A stretch of 64,000 bases of DNA from Streptomyces sp. NRRL F-5727. GTDB taxonomy: Bacteria > Actinomycetota > Actinomycetes > Streptomycetales > Streptomycetaceae. Below are positions 24,870 through 33,627 of the stretch, one piece after another. The DNA is taken from positions 1 through 64,000 of the forward strand of contig NZ_JOGX01000053.1 of NCBI RefSeq assembly GCF_000719555.1, read 5' to 3'. The stretch's first letter is position 1, and each line of letters opens with the position of its first letter. Made by a program: the position numbers and the translations under genes. Under the pieces are notes generated by a model. The model worked only from the letters and a program-made list of their open reading frames with translations. It had not been told where the DNA came from and searched no databases.

Positions 24870-25529
24870 CTACTCCGCCTTCGCCACCCCGATCGGGCAG
24901 GAGACGCCGGTCCCGCCGATGCCGCAGTAGCCGGCCGGGTTCTTGTCCAGGTACTGCTGGTGGTACGCCTCCGCCGGGTAGAACGGGCGGTCGTCCACCG
25001 GGAGGACGGCGGTGGTGATCTCGCCGTACCCGGAGGCGGTCAGCACCTTCTGGTAGGCGGCGCGGGACGCCTCCGCCGTCGCCGCCTGGGCGGGGGAGTG
25101 GGTGTAGACGGCCGAGCGGTACTGGGTGCCCACGTCATTGCCCTGGCGGAAGCCCTGGGTCGGGTCGTGGGACTCCCAGAAGACCTTCAGCAGCGTCTCG
25201 TACGACACCTTCGCCGGGTCGAAGACCACCCGGACGACCTCGGTGTGCCCGGTGAGGCCCGAGCAGACCTCCTCGTACGTCGGATGCGGCGTGTAGCCGC
25301 CCTGGTAGCCGACGAGCGTCGTCCAGACGCCGTCGGTCCGCCAGAACTTCCGCTCGGCGCCCCAGAAGCAGCCGAGCCCGAAGTCGGCGACCTCCAGGCC
25401 CTCCGGGTAGGGACCGAGCAGCGGGTTGCCGAGCACCGTGTGGCGCTCGGGCACCGAGAACCCCGGCTCCGGGCGGCCGCGCAGGGCCTGCTCCGGGGCG
25501 GGCAGGACGGGGGTGCGGGACAGGAACAT
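24870..25529 (-). CDS. msrA: peptide-methionine (S)-S-oxide reductase MsrA, 219 aa
   Basis: It reduces methionine sulfoxide in proteins using thioredoxin. The catalytic motif GLGCFWGAE holds Cys54. The family segments [32 protein letters not shown] and [23 protein letters not shown] are complete, and the C-terminal [12 protein letters not shown] carries the resolving cysteines. Length is normal. The N-terminal 35 residues are the extension common in actinobacteria. The start is ATG at 25529. Confidence 0.95.
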   Translation of the reverse strand: MFLSRTPVLPAPEQALRGRPEPGFSVPERHTVLGNPLLGPYPEGLEVADFGLGCFWGAERKFWRTDGVWTTLVGYQGGYTPHPTYEEVCSGLTGHTEVVRVVFDPAKVSYETLLKVFWESHDPTQGFRQGNDVGTQYRSAVYTHSPAQAATAEASRAAYQKVLTASGYGEITTAVLPVDDRPFYPAEAYHQQYLDKNPAGYCGIGGTGVSCPIGVAKAE

Positions 25530-25625
25530 GCGGCATCTCTCCTCGACGCGGACCGGGCAGTCCGCACAACGCCGGCGCGCGCACCCCTGTTCCCGCGGGC
25601 CCGCTGATCCCCGGGGCCCGCCCGG

Positions 25626-26732
25626 TCAGCGCCGCAGCGTCGCCGGGTTCCCGCCGTTCGACTCGTAGCCGGCCACCGCCAGGTTCCGGTGCAGGGTGTA
25701 CTCGGCCGCCGGGTCGCCGCTCAGGGTCCACGGCAGCGCGCCCACGTGGCCGTCGACGTGGACCAGCTGGTGCATCGCCTCGGCCCAGCGCTCGCCGCGG
25801 ACCAGGAACCAGACCAGCAGGTGGCGGACGTGGGCCAGCATCGGGTCGTCGGGGCGGGCCGAGTGGACCGCGTACAGCGCGCCCTCCATCGCCCGGCTCA
25901 CCACCGCCGTGCGGTAGAAGTCCTGCACCAGCACCACGTCCGGCACGTGCTCGAAGACGGCGAACAGCGGCAGCGCGGCGAGCAGCGAGCCCTTCGGGGC
26001 GCGCGCGGCGGCCGTCGTCGCGAAGTGGTCGGCCTCCTCCCGCGAGCCGTGCCACTTCTCGCACCAGTAGTGCAGCGCCGCCAGATGGGCGCCCATGTGC
26101 TGCGGCGCCCGGTCGATGACCTTCGCCCACACCTGGTCGAACTGCTCGGGGCTGTAACCGAGTCCGCGGGCGACCGCGAGCTGCGTGATGTACGGGACGG
26201 GGTCGCCGGGCGCGAGCAGCGCCGCCTCCTCGGCGACCTTCCGGGCCTCCTCCAGGATGATCCGGAAGTCGTCCGAGCCGGCCGCCGAGGAGCGCCACGC
26301 CTGCTGCACCAGGAACTCCGCGTGCACGGCCGCCGCACCCGCGTCCTTCGGCGCGTCCGAGCGCCAGGCCCGCAGCCAGGCGCCGCCGACGCCGGGCTTC
26401 TCGGCGAGCTCCAGGGAGGCCGCGCCGGCGAACGCCTGGACGCGCTGCCAGCGGACCTCGCCGTCCTTCCCGGTCCCGGCGAGCAGCTGCGACGCGGCCC
26501 GCCAGTCCTGGGTGGCCTGCACGACGTCGAGGACGTCGAGGAGATCCCGGTCGGGCCCGGGCAGCCGCACGTCCAGCTCCTCCTGCCGGACGAATCCGTA
26601 CGCCTCCGGGTCGGCCGCGTCGGGCGTGCCGGGCGCGACCTGCCGGATGCCGCCGGCGCGGCGGCGCAGCACGTAGGGGCCGAGGACGCCGAAGAGCAGG
26701 CCCAGCGCGATCAGGAACCAGAGAATCTCCAT
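25626..26732 (-). CDS. membrane-anchored helical-repeat (TPR-like) protein, 368 aa
   Basis: An N-terminal TM helix (MEILWFLIALGLLFGVLGPY) with RRR immediately after points to a type II anchor with the bulk in the cytosol. The remainder is a helical array with TPR-like Ala/Leu spacing (AFAGAASLELAEKPGVGGAW, EEARKVAEEAALLAPGDPVP, VWAKVIDRAPQHMGAHLAAL). I know no experimental role; TPR arrays usually bind proteins. It is divergent from the cystathionine gamma-synthase gene with 72 bases between them. Confidence 0.7.
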   Translation of the reverse strand: MEILWFLIALGLLFGVLGPYVLRRRAGGIRQVAPGTPDAADPEAYGFVRQEELDVRLPGPDRDLLDVLDVVQATQDWRAASQLLAGTGKDGEVRWQRVQAFAGAASLELAEKPGVGGAWLRAWRSDAPKDAGAAAVHAEFLVQQAWRSSAAGSDDFRIILEEARKVAEEAALLAPGDPVPYITQLAVARGLGYSPEQFDQVWAKVIDRAPQHMGAHLAALHYWCEKWHGSREEADHFATTAAARAPKGSLLAALPLFAVFEHVPDVVLVQDFYRTAVVSRAMEGALYAVHSARPDDPMLAHVRHLLVWFLVRGERWAEAMHQLVHVDGHVGALPWTLSGDPAAEYTLHRNLAVAGYESNGGNPATLRR

Positions 26733-26804
26733 GTGTCCATTGTCCAGGACGCAGGCGTGGACGAATCGCGGCGGGGGACGGCACCCGGCACTACGCTCCT
26801 GACC

Positions 26805-27959
26805 ATGAGCGACCAGCACAGCCACCAGAACTTCGAGACCCGCGCCATCCACGCGGGCAACACCGCCGACCCGCTGACCGGCGCGGTCGTCCCGCCCATC
26901 TACCAGGTGTCCACCTACAAGCAGGACGGTGTGGGCGGGCTCCGCGGCGGCTACGAGTACAGCCGCAGCGCCAATCCGACCCGTACCGCCCTGGAGGAGA
27001 ACCTGGCGGCCCTGGAGGGCGGCCGGCGGGGTCTGGCCTTCGCCTCCGGCCTGGCCGCCGAGGACTGCCTGCTGCGCACGCTCCTCGTGCCCGGCGACCA
27101 CGTGGTCATCCCCAACGACGCGTACGGCGGCACCTTCCGGCTCTTCGCCAAGGTCGTGCAGCGCTGGGGCGTGGACTTCTCCGTCGCCGACACCTCGGAC
27201 ACCGCGTCCGTGCGCGGCGCGATCAACGACCGCACCAAGCTGATCTGGGTCGAGACCCCGTCGAACCCGCTGCTCGGCATCACCGACATCGAGGCCGTCG
27301 CGGGCATCGCCCGCCAGGCCGGGGTGAAGCTGGTCGTCGACAACACCTTCGCCTCGCCCTACCTCCAGCAGCCGCTGGCGCTCGGCGCGGACGTCGTCGT
27401 CCACTCCCTCACCAAGTACATGGGCGGCCACTCGGACGTCGTCGGCGGCGCCCTGATCGCGGCCGACGCGGAGCTCGGCGAGGAGCTGGCGTACCACCAG
27501 AACGCGATGGGCGCGGTGGCCGGTCCGTTCGACTCGTGGATCGTGCTGCGCGGCATCAAGACCCTCGCCGTCCGGATGGACCGGCACGGCGAGAACGCCA
27601 CCAGGGTCGCCGACTTCCTCACCCGGCACCCGAAGGTCACCCAGGTCCTCTACCCGGGCCTCGCCGAGCACCCGGGCCACGAGATCGCGGCCAAGCAGAT
27701 GCGCTCCTTCGGCGGCATGATCTCCTTCCGCGTCGAGGGCGGCGAGGAGGCGGCGGTCGGCGTCTGCAACCGCGCGAAGCTCTTCACCCTGGGCGAGTCC
27801 CTCGGCGGCGTCGAGTCGCTGATCGAGCACCCGGGCCGGATGACGCACGCGAGCGTCGCCGGTTCCGCCCTGGAGGTCCCGGCCGACCTGGTCCGCCTCT
27901 CGGTCGGCATCGAGAACGCCGACGACCTGATCGCGGACCTGCGCGAGGCGCTGGGCTGA
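26805..27959 (+). CDS. metB: cystathionine gamma-synthase (PLP-dependent), 384 aa
   Basis: It links O-succinyl/acetyl-homoserine and cysteine to cystathionine, or acts in reverse transsulfuration; the family is shared with gamma-lyases. Motifs include FETRAIHAGNTADPLTG, YEYSRSANPTRTALEENLAAL, DNTFASPYLQQPL, and the PLP lysine Lys204 in HSLTKYMGGHSDVVGG. ATG at 26805. Length is normal. It ends at a strong hairpin (27971-28005). A synthase and a lyase cannot be separated from sequence alone. Confidence 0.9.
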   Translation: MSDQHSHQNFETRAIHAGNTADPLTGAVVPPIYQVSTYKQDGVGGLRGGYEYSRSANPTRTALEENLAALEGGRRGLAFASGLAAEDCLLRTLLVPGDHVVIPNDAYGGTFRLFAKVVQRWGVDFSVADTSDTASVRGAINDRTKLIWVETPSNPLLGITDIEAVAGIARQAGVKLVVDNTFASPYLQQPLALGADVVVHSLTKYMGGHSDVVGGALIAADAELGEELAYHQNAMGAVAGPFDSWIVLRGIKTLAVRMDRHGENATRVADFLTRHPKVTQVLYPGLAEHPGHEIAAKQMRSFGGMISFRVEGGEEAAVGVCNRAKLFTLGESLGGVESLIEHPGRMTHASVAGSALEVPADLVRLSVGIENADDLIADLREALG

Positions 27960-27970
27960 CCCGTACCGGA

Positions 27971-28005
27971 GGGGCCCGGGTACGGCGACCCCGTACCCGG
28001 GCCCC
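27971..28005. terminator. 15-bp perfect hairpin after metB
   Basis: GGGGCCCGGGTACGG (27971-27985) pairs exactly with CCGTACCCGGGCCCC (27991-28005). It lies between metB and the convergent DUF1059 gene. Confidence 0.8.
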
Positions 28006-28014
28006 CGGTGCCGC

Positions 28015-28206
28015 TCAGGTCCCGGGCAGCGCGTCCTTCAGGCTCGCCCTGACCTCGTCGCGCAGTTCCGGGGTGTCCTGGTGCTCGTGGACGGAGACCG
28101 CGTGCTCGGTCGCGGCGCGGACCACTTCCTCCTCCTCGCCCGAGATGTAGAGCGAGCAGCCCGACACGCTCGGCGTGTCCCGGCAGTCGGCGGCTTTCCT
28201 GGTCAT
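28015..28206 (-). CDS. DUF1059 small protein, 63 aa
   Basis: The compact DUF1059 pattern is present: MTRKAADCRDTPSVSGCSLY, ISGEEEEVVRAATEHAVSVH and TPELRDEVRASLKDALP. Cys8 and Cys17, with the His residues, are conserved in relatives and could bind metal. It is soluble, with no known function. The start is ATG at 28206. Confidence 0.82.
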   Translation of the reverse strand: MTRKAADCRDTPSVSGCSLYISGEEEEVVRAATEHAVSVHEHQDTPELRDEVRASLKDALPGT

Positions 28207-28262
28207 GTCGGCCTCCTGCGATGCTGTTCCCACCGACCCCCTCCTCCAGGCTAGGACCGTCC

Positions 28263-28511
28263 TCACGGCCCGGCGAACGGCGGCGTCGTCGCGGCCGGCG
28301 GCGCCTCCCACGGACGCGCCTCCGCCGCCCAGAGGGCGAAGCCGAGCGCCGCGATCCCGGCCAGCACCCCGCCGGCCCGCCGCAGCGCCCGTCGTCGCCG
28401 CCGCAGCCGGCCGCCGCGCTCCGCCGCCCGCGCCCCGAGCCCGGCCGGCACCGGCGGATGCGGGGTGTCGAGCAGCCGCCGGACGGCCGCCTCCTTCTCG
28501 CCGTGCCTCAC
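28263..28511 (-). CDS. small one-TM protein translationally coupled to a sigma-like factor, 82 aa
   Basis: GTG at 28511 overlaps the TGA of the upstream gene (GTGA, 4 bases), so translation is coupled. The N-terminus (RHGEKEAAVRRLLDTPHPPV) is cytosolic and is followed by an Arg-rich stretch ([16 protein letters not shown]). A TM helix GVLAGIAALGFALWAA and a short Pro-rich external tail complete it. By position it could be an anti-sigma factor or membrane anchor for the factor encoded just before it, but it lacks a visible zinc-binding HxxxCxxC motif. Confidence 0.65.
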   Translation of the reverse strand: MRHGEKEAAVRRLLDTPHPPVPAGLGARAAERGGRLRRRRRALRRAGGVLAGIAALGFALWAAEARPWEAPPAATTPPFAGP

Positions 28512-28963
28512 GCGGCCTCCCTCGACGCGCCCGCCGCCCGCAGCCGGGCCACCGCGCGGGCGCACACCGCCCGGACCCGGGCCTCCGGGAGCCCGAGCAG
28601 CGCGGCGGTCTGCTCCTCGGGCACGCCCTCGTACAGCCGCAGCACCAGCACCAGCCGCTCGCCGGGGGTGAGGGCGCCGAGGATCCCGCCGCGGCCGGCG
28701 CGGTGCCGCCAGGCGGTCCGGGCGAAGCGCAGCGCGAGCTCGTCCCGGGTGAGCGCGTACGGGTCCTCGTCGCCGCCCCGGTCGAGCACCGCGTACGCGT
28801 GGGCGAGGGCGGCGGTCAGCAGGGCGTGGGCGTACGGGTTCCGGGCCCGGGTCTCGGCGGTGAGCAGCGTGGCGACGTGCAGCAGCCGCCCCGCCGCGCC
28901 CGCCACGAAGGCGTCGAACTCCCCGGCGCGGGCGGCGTGTTCGGATCGGCTCCGGTTCCCCAT
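28508..28963 (-). CDS. ECF/SigE-like RNA polymerase sigma factor, 151 aa
   Basis: A short protein with an N-terminal region resembling sigma region 2 (EFDAFVAGAAGRLLHVATLL). The C-terminal region 4 helix-turn-helix reads LTPGERLVLVLRLYEGVPEE, then TAALLGLPEARVRAVCARAV. Region 2 is weak and it is shorter than most ECF factors, so it could also be a sigma-like regulator. Its stop overlaps the start of a one-TM protein, a layout typical of sigma/anti-sigma pairs. Confidence in the sigma fold is moderate. Confidence 0.65.
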   Translation of the reverse strand: MGNRSRSEHAARAGEFDAFVAGAAGRLLHVATLLTAETRARNPYAHALLTAALAHAYAVLDRGGDEDPYALTRDELALRFARTAWRHRAGRGGILGALTPGERLVLVLRLYEGVPEEQTAALLGLPEARVRAVCARAVARLRAAGASREAA

Positions 28964-29030
28964 CCCTCATGTATGGGTCCGGGGCGGAGCGGGGTCAACC
29001 CCCGTGCGCCGGTCTGCCCCGGGGGCGCGG

Positions 29031-29531
29031 TCAGCCCCCCTGCGCGGAACCGGCGGCGCCGCCCTGGCGGGCGGAGAGCGCCGCGTTGAAGCGGGTGAGC
29101 AGGGAGCAGAAGGAGGCGCGCTCGTCCTCGGTCCAGCCGTCGGTGACCTCGGCCATCAGCGTGCGCCGCGAGGAGCGGACCTCCTCCAGGCGGTCGAGGC
29201 CGCGCGGGGAGAGCTGGAGGACGACGGCGCGGCCGTCCTCGGGGTGCGAGGCGCGGCTGACGAGGCCGGAGTCGACGAGCGGGGCGACCTGGCGGGTGAC
29301 GGTCGAGGAGTCGATCCCCATGCCCGCCGCGAGCGCCTTGACGCCCATCGGCCCTTCCTGGTCGAGCCGGTTGAGCAGGAGGTAAGCGGCCCGGTCCATG
29401 GAGTTGCGGAGCTGGCCGGTGCCGCCGAGACGGGTCTGCTCGGCCCGGCGGGCGAAGACGGCCACCTGGTGCTGGAGGGCATCGAGGAGACCGGGATCAA
29501 GCTCAGTCGTCATGTCCTGAGATGGGGGCAT
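29031..29531 (-). CDS. MarR-family transcriptional regulator, 166 aa
   Basis: A winged helix with the MarR pattern: RAAYLLLNRLDQEGPMGVKA, AAGMGIDSSTVTRQVAPLVD and the wing GLVSRASHPEDGRAVVLQLS. The C-terminal dimerisation helix includes WTEDERASFCSLLTRFNAAL; the lone Cys could be redox sensitive. ATG at 29531 is used, with ATG at 29513 (MTTELDPG) as an equally plausible start. It is divergent from threonine dehydratase. Targets unknown. Confidence 0.87.
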   Translation of the reverse strand: MPPSQDMTTELDPGLLDALQHQVAVFARRAEQTRLGGTGQLRNSMDRAAYLLLNRLDQEGPMGVKALAAGMGIDSSTVTRQVAPLVDSGLVSRASHPEDGRAVVLQLSPRGLDRLEEVRSSRRTLMAEVTDGWTEDERASFCSLLTRFNAALSARQGGAAGSAQGG

Positions 29532-29677
29532 GGCTGGGGGGCTCTCTCGTGCGGGGGTGGTCGGTGTGGGGGACAGAGTACGCGGACGGGAGGGGCTCCG
29601 TACCGGCCGTGCGCAAACCCGTTCAGGGCCCGCGGTCCGGGCGGCCGCAGGGCCGGTGAGCTGCGAGACTTGGGGTC

Positions 29678-30907
29678 ATGACCTTCGGTACGCGACGCCC
29701 CTTGCACCGCCTGATGCTCGACGATGTGCGCGGGGCGCAGAAGATGCTGGCGGGGGTGGCCCGGACGACCGCCCTGGAGGGCAGCCGTCATCTGTCCTCG
29801 CTGGTCGGCGCGCCGGTGCTGCTCAAGTGCGAGAACCTCCAGCGGACCGGCTCGTTCAAGCTCCGCGGCGCGTACGTTCGGATCGCCGGGCTCCGGCCGG
29901 AGGAGAAGGCGGCCGGGGTGGTCGCCGCCTCGGCCGGCAACCACGCGCAGGGCGTGGCGCTCGCCTCGCAGCTCCTCGGCGTGCACGCGACCGTGTTCAT
30001 GCCGGTGGGGGCGCCGCTGCCGAAGGTCGCGGCGACCCGGGAGTACGGCGCCGAGGTGCGGCTGCACGGGCACGTGGTGGACGAGACGCTGGCCGCGGCG
30101 CAGGAGTATGCGCGGGAGACCGGCGCCGTCTTCATCCACCCCTTCGACCACCCGGACGTGATCGTCGGGCAGGGCACGGTCGGCCTGGAGATCCTGGAGC
30201 AGTGCCCGGAGGTCCGCACGATCGTCGTGGGCGTCGGCGGCGGCGGGCTGGCGGCCGGCATCGGCCTCGCGGTGAAGTCGGTCCGCCCGGACGTGCGGAT
30301 CGTGGGCGTGCAGGCGGAGGGGGCGGCGGCCTATCCGCCGTCGCTGGCCGCCGGGCATCCGGTGGTGGTCGACTCGCCGGTGACGATGGCCGACGGGATC
30401 AAGGTGGGGCGGCCGGGGGACGTGCCGTTCGGGCTGGTCCAGGAGTACGTGGACGAGGTGCGCACGGTCTCGGAGGACGCGCTCTCCTCGGCGCTGCTGC
30501 TCTGCCTGGAGCGGGCGAAGCTGGTGGTGGAGCCGGCCGGGGCGAGCCCGGTGGCGGCGCTGCTGAGCGACCCGGAGTCGTTCCGGGGCCCGGTGGTCGC
30601 GGTCCTCTCCGGCGGGAACGTGGATCCGCTGCTGCTCCAGCGGATCCTGCGGCACGGCATGGCGGCCGCCGGGCGCTATCTGAGCCTGCGGCTGCGGGTG
30701 GCGGACCGGCCGGGGGCGCTCGCGACGCTGCTCGCGGTGCTGACGGTGGTGGACGCGAACGTGCTCGACGTCAGTCACGTACGGACCGATCCGCGGCTGG
30801 GTCTGACGGAGGTCGAGGTGGAGCTGCACCTGGAGACGAAGGGGCCGGAGCACTGCCGGGAGGTGGAGGGGGCGCTGCGGGAGGCGGGGTACACGGTCCT
30901 GGGCTGA
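29678..30907 (+). CDS. ilvA: threonine dehydratase, catabolic type with ACT domain, 409 aa
   Basis: PLP-dependent deamination of threonine to 2-oxobutyrate, feeding isoleucine and propionyl-CoA. The PLP lysine is Lys61 in TGSFKLRGA. ASAGNHAQGVA and the phosphate loop VGVGGGGLAAGI are present. The C-terminal roughly 80 residues (YLSLRLRVADRPGALATLLA) form a single ACT domain, as in TdcB-like enzymes of actinobacteria, and may respond to an amino acid. ATG at 29678. Confidence 0.92.
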   Translation: MTFGTRRPLHRLMLDDVRGAQKMLAGVARTTALEGSRHLSSLVGAPVLLKCENLQRTGSFKLRGAYVRIAGLRPEEKAAGVVAASAGNHAQGVALASQLLGVHATVFMPVGAPLPKVAATREYGAEVRLHGHVVDETLAAAQEYARETGAVFIHPFDHPDVIVGQGTVGLEILEQCPEVRTIVVGVGGGGLAAGIGLAVKSVRPDVRIVGVQAEGAAAYPPSLAAGHPVVVDSPVTMADGIKVGRPGDVPFGLVQEYVDEVRTVSEDALSSALLLCLERAKLVVEPAGASPVAALLSDPESFRGPVVAVLSGGNVDPLLLQRILRHGMAAAGRYLSLRLRVADRPGALATLLAVLTVVDANVLDVSHVRTDPRLGLTEVEVELHLETKGPEHCREVEGALREAGYTVLG

Positions 30908-30970
30908 GCACGGCGCCGTCCACTGTCCTAGGATCGGCAGAAATGCCCGAAATGATCCGGGAGTGTGGAC

Positions 30971-32023
30971 ATGCCAGGCGCGATCCACGCCGAGGGACTG
31001 GTGAAGACCTTCGGCGACGTCACCGCTCTGGACGGGGTGGACCTCGACGTGCCCGAGGGCACCGTCCTCGGTCTGCTCGGCCCCAACGGAGCGGGGAAGA
31101 CCACCACCGTACGGGTCCTGACGACCCTGCTCAGACCGGACAGCGGCACCGCCACGGTCGCCGGCGTCGACGTCCTCGCCCACCCCAACGAGGTCCGCCG
31201 CTCCATCGGCCTCTCCGGCCAGTTCGCCGCCGTCGACGAGTACCTCACCGGCCGCGAGAACCTCCAGATGGTCGGGCAGCTCTACCAGATGAAGGCGCGG
31301 GCCGCGAAGACCCGGGCCGACGAGCTCCTGGAGCGCTTCCGCCTCGACGACGCCGCCGACCGCCCCGCCAAGACGTACTCCGGCGGCATGCGCCGCCGCC
31401 TCGACCTCGCCGCCGCCCTGGTCGTCGCCCCGCCCGTGATGTTCATGGACGAGCCGACCACCGGCCTCGACCCCCGCAACCGCCAGGCACTGTGGGACGT
31501 CATCAAGGAACTCGTCTCCGGCGGCACCACCCTGCTCCTCACCACCCAGTACCTGGAGGAGGCCGACCACCTCGCCCACGACATCGCGGTGGTCGACCAC
31601 GGCAGGGTCATCGCCCGGGGCACCTCCGACCAGCTCAAGGAGCGCACCGGCGGCGAACGCGTCGAGGTCGTCGTCCACGACCGCGACGCCATCGCCCCCG
31701 CCCGCGCCGTCCTCGCCCGCTACGGCCCCGGCGAACGCGGCCTCGACGACGTCTCCGTCGAGGACCACACCCGCAGGCTCACCGTCCCCGTCACCGGCGG
31801 CGCCAAGCTGCTCGCCGAGGTCATCCGCGACCTGGACGCCGTCGGCGTCGAGATCGACGACATCGGCCTGCGCCGCCCCACCCTCGACGACGTCTTCATC
31901 TCCCTCACCGGCCACGCCGCCGCGCGCGAGCAGGACGACGACAACGGCGCGAACGGCCTGAGCGGCGGCGCGGACCAGCCCCCGGCCAGGGCCCGCAAGC
32001 ACCGGAAGGAGCCCGGCGCGTGA
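30971..32023 (+). CDS. ABC transporter ATP-binding protein, DrrA family, 350 aa
   Basis: The ATPase of an exporter with the permease that follows. Walker A is GPNGAGKTTTV near residue 40, the signature is YSGGMRRRLDLAAAL, and Walker B is PPVMFMDEPTTGLDPRNR. The H-loop is in LLTTQYLEEADHLAHDI. The DrrA-type C-terminal domain (VSVEDHTRRLTVPV, IDDIGLRRPTLDDVFISLTG) is present. ATG at 30971 is chosen because GGGAG is well placed; GTG at 30965 is possible. Its stop overlaps the permease start by 4 bases. The substrate is unknown; the family includes antibiotic self-resistance pumps. Confidence 0.92.
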   Translation: MPGAIHAEGLVKTFGDVTALDGVDLDVPEGTVLGLLGPNGAGKTTTVRVLTTLLRPDSGTATVAGVDVLAHPNEVRRSIGLSGQFAAVDEYLTGRENLQMVGQLYQMKARAAKTRADELLERFRLDDAADRPAKTYSGGMRRRLDLAAALVVAPPVMFMDEPTTGLDPRNRQALWDVIKELVSGGTTLLLTTQYLEEADHLAHDIAVVDHGRVIARGTSDQLKERTGGERVEVVVHDRDAIAPARAVLARYGPGERGLDDVSVEDHTRRLTVPVTGGAKLLAEVIRDLDAVGVEIDDIGLRRPTLDDVFISLTGHAAAREQDDDNGANGLSGGADQPPARARKHRKEPGA

Positions 32024-32868
32024 CCACCCTCACCGACACCGCCCCGCACGTCCCCGCCCCCCGGGGCGGGATCGTCCAGTCGATCGCGGACTCCCTCGTC
32101 GTCACCAAGCGGAACCTGATCCGCATGACCCGCATCCCGGAGATGGTCATCTTCGGGCTCATCCAGCCGGTCATGTTCGTGATCCTGTTCAGCTTCGTCT
32201 TCGGCGGCTCCATGAGCGTCGGCGGCAACACCGACCCGGTCGTCTACCGGAACTTCCTGATGGCCGGCATCTTCGCCCAGACCGTCACCTTCGCCACCGC
32301 CGGAGCGGGCGCCGGCATCGCCGACGACATGAGCAAGGGCCTCGTCGACCGCTTCCGCTCGCTGCCGATGGCCCGCGGCGCCGTCCTCACCGGCCGCACC
32401 CTCGCCGACCTCGTCCAGACCGCGCTCACCCTCGTGGTCCTCGCGATCGTCGGCCTGCTGGTCGGCTGGCGCATCCACGAGGGCATCCCCAAGGCGCTCG
32501 GCGCCTTCGCCCTGCTGCTCCTGCTCGGCTACGCCTTCTCCTGGATCGGCGCCCTCATCGGGCTCTCCGTCCGCACCCCGGAGGCGGCCACCTCCGGCGG
32601 CCTGATCTGGCTCTTCCCGGTCACCTTCGTCTCCAACGCGTTCGTGGACCCCAGCCAGATGGCCGACTGGATCCGGCCCATCGCCGAGTGGAACCCCTTC
32701 AGCGCCACCGTCCAGGCGTGCCGCGAGCTCTTCGGCAACCCCGGCGTCGTCCAGTCCGACGCCTGGCCCATGCAGCACCCTGTGTGGGCCTCGCTCCTCT
32801 GGTCGCTGCTGATCGTCGCCGTCTTCCGCACCCTGTCCGTCCGCAAGTACCGCTCCGCCTCCGCCTGA
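32020..32868 (+). CDS. ABC-2 type permease, DrrB family, 282 aa
   Basis: GTG at 32020 lies within GTGA, overlapping the ATPase stop. A soluble N-terminus of about 45 residues (IADSLVVTKRNLIRMTRIPE) is followed by six hydrophobic helices. The family motif FRSLPMARGAVLTGRTLADL lies between helices 2 and 3, and EWNPFSATVQACRELFG is near the C-terminus, as in DrrB. It pairs with the ATPase to form an exporter. Confidence 0.92.
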   Translation: MTTLTDTAPHVPAPRGGIVQSIADSLVVTKRNLIRMTRIPEMVIFGLIQPVMFVILFSFVFGGSMSVGGNTDPVVYRNFLMAGIFAQTVTFATAGAGAGIADDMSKGLVDRFRSLPMARGAVLTGRTLADLVQTALTLVVLAIVGLLVGWRIHEGIPKALGAFALLLLLGYAFSWIGALIGLSVRTPEAATSGGLIWLFPVTFVSNAFVDPSQMADWIRPIAEWNPFSATVQACRELFGNPGVVQSDAWPMQHPVWASLLWSLLIVAVFRTLSVRKYRSASA

Positions 32869-32882
32869 GCGGAACCCGGAAC

Positions 32883-32921
32883 GCCGAAGGGCCGGCCCCC
32901 ACGGGGGACCGGCCCTTCGGC
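32883..32921. terminator. strong hairpin between the ABC permease and greA
   Basis: GCCGAAGGGCCGG at 32883 pairs with CCGGCCCTTCGGC ending at 32921, extended by a C/G run with one mismatch. It serves convergent genes on both strands. Confidence 0.8.
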
Positions 32922-32939
32922 CATGCGGGAGGGGGAGCC

Positions 32940-33437
32940 TCAGCCGGTGTACGGCTTCGCGCTGAGGATCTTCACCATGGCCTTCTTGCCGTTCGGCAGC
33001 TCGTACTCGGCGTCGTCGCCGGCCTTCTTGCCGTTGACGCCGATGCCGAGCGGCGACTGCGGCGAGTAGGTCTCGATGTCACCGCTCGCGTACTCGCGGG
33101 AGGCGAGCAGGAAGGTCATCGTGTCGGACTCGTCGCCGTCGAAGGCGATGGTCACGACCATGCCGGGCTCGACGACGCCGTCGTCCGCCGGGGCCTCGCC
33201 GACCTTGGCGTTCTGCAGCAGCTGGGTGAGCTGGCGGACCCGGAGCTCCTGCTTGCCCTGCTCCTCCTTGGCCGCGTGGTACCCGCCGTTCTCGCGCAGG
33301 TCGCCCTCCTCGCGCGCGGCTGCGATCTTCGCCGCGATCTCGGTACGCGCGGGACCAGACAGGTACTCAAGCTCGTCCTTGAGCTTGTTGTACGCCTCCT
33401 GGGTGAGCCAGGTGACGTTGTCGCTGGTCTGGGTCAC
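32940..33437 (-). CDS. greA: transcription elongation factor GreA, 165 aa
   Basis: It rescues backtracked RNA polymerase by stimulating transcript cleavage. The N-terminal coiled-coil hairpin begins NVTWLTQEAYNKLKDELEYL, with the acidic tip AREEGDLRENGGYHAAKEEQ. The C-terminal FKBP-like domain ends SPLGIGVNGKKAGDDAEYEL. GTG at 33437 is chosen because GAGGAG lies just upstream and the family starts there; the frame is open further upstream. Confidence 0.95.
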   Translation of the reverse strand: MTQTSDNVTWLTQEAYNKLKDELEYLSGPARTEIAAKIAAAREEGDLRENGGYHAAKEEQGKQELRVRQLTQLLQNAKVGEAPADDGVVEPGMVVTIAFDGDESDTMTFLLASREYASGDIETYSPQSPLGIGVNGKKAGDDAEYELPNGKKAMVKILSAKPYTG

Positions 33438-33627
33438 AGGTGCTCCTCGTAGGTACTGGGAATACAAAGCATCGCCCTACGCGGAAAACCCTCGCTTCCC
33501 GGGTGGGCGAAAGCACGAGCCTAACAATGAGTGGCGGAAAGCGGGAGGACATAAACCATCGGGATGGCGTCGCTCCAGGTCACCGCAGGCGACCCGCCGG
33601 GACTCGCTGCCCCTCCCCTACCCACCG

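Noticed and set aside
29530..32868. 1112-codon open frame on the plus strand
   Set aside because: It is out of frame with threonine dehydratase and most of the ABC ATPase; only its C-terminal part is the real permease, which starts at 32020.
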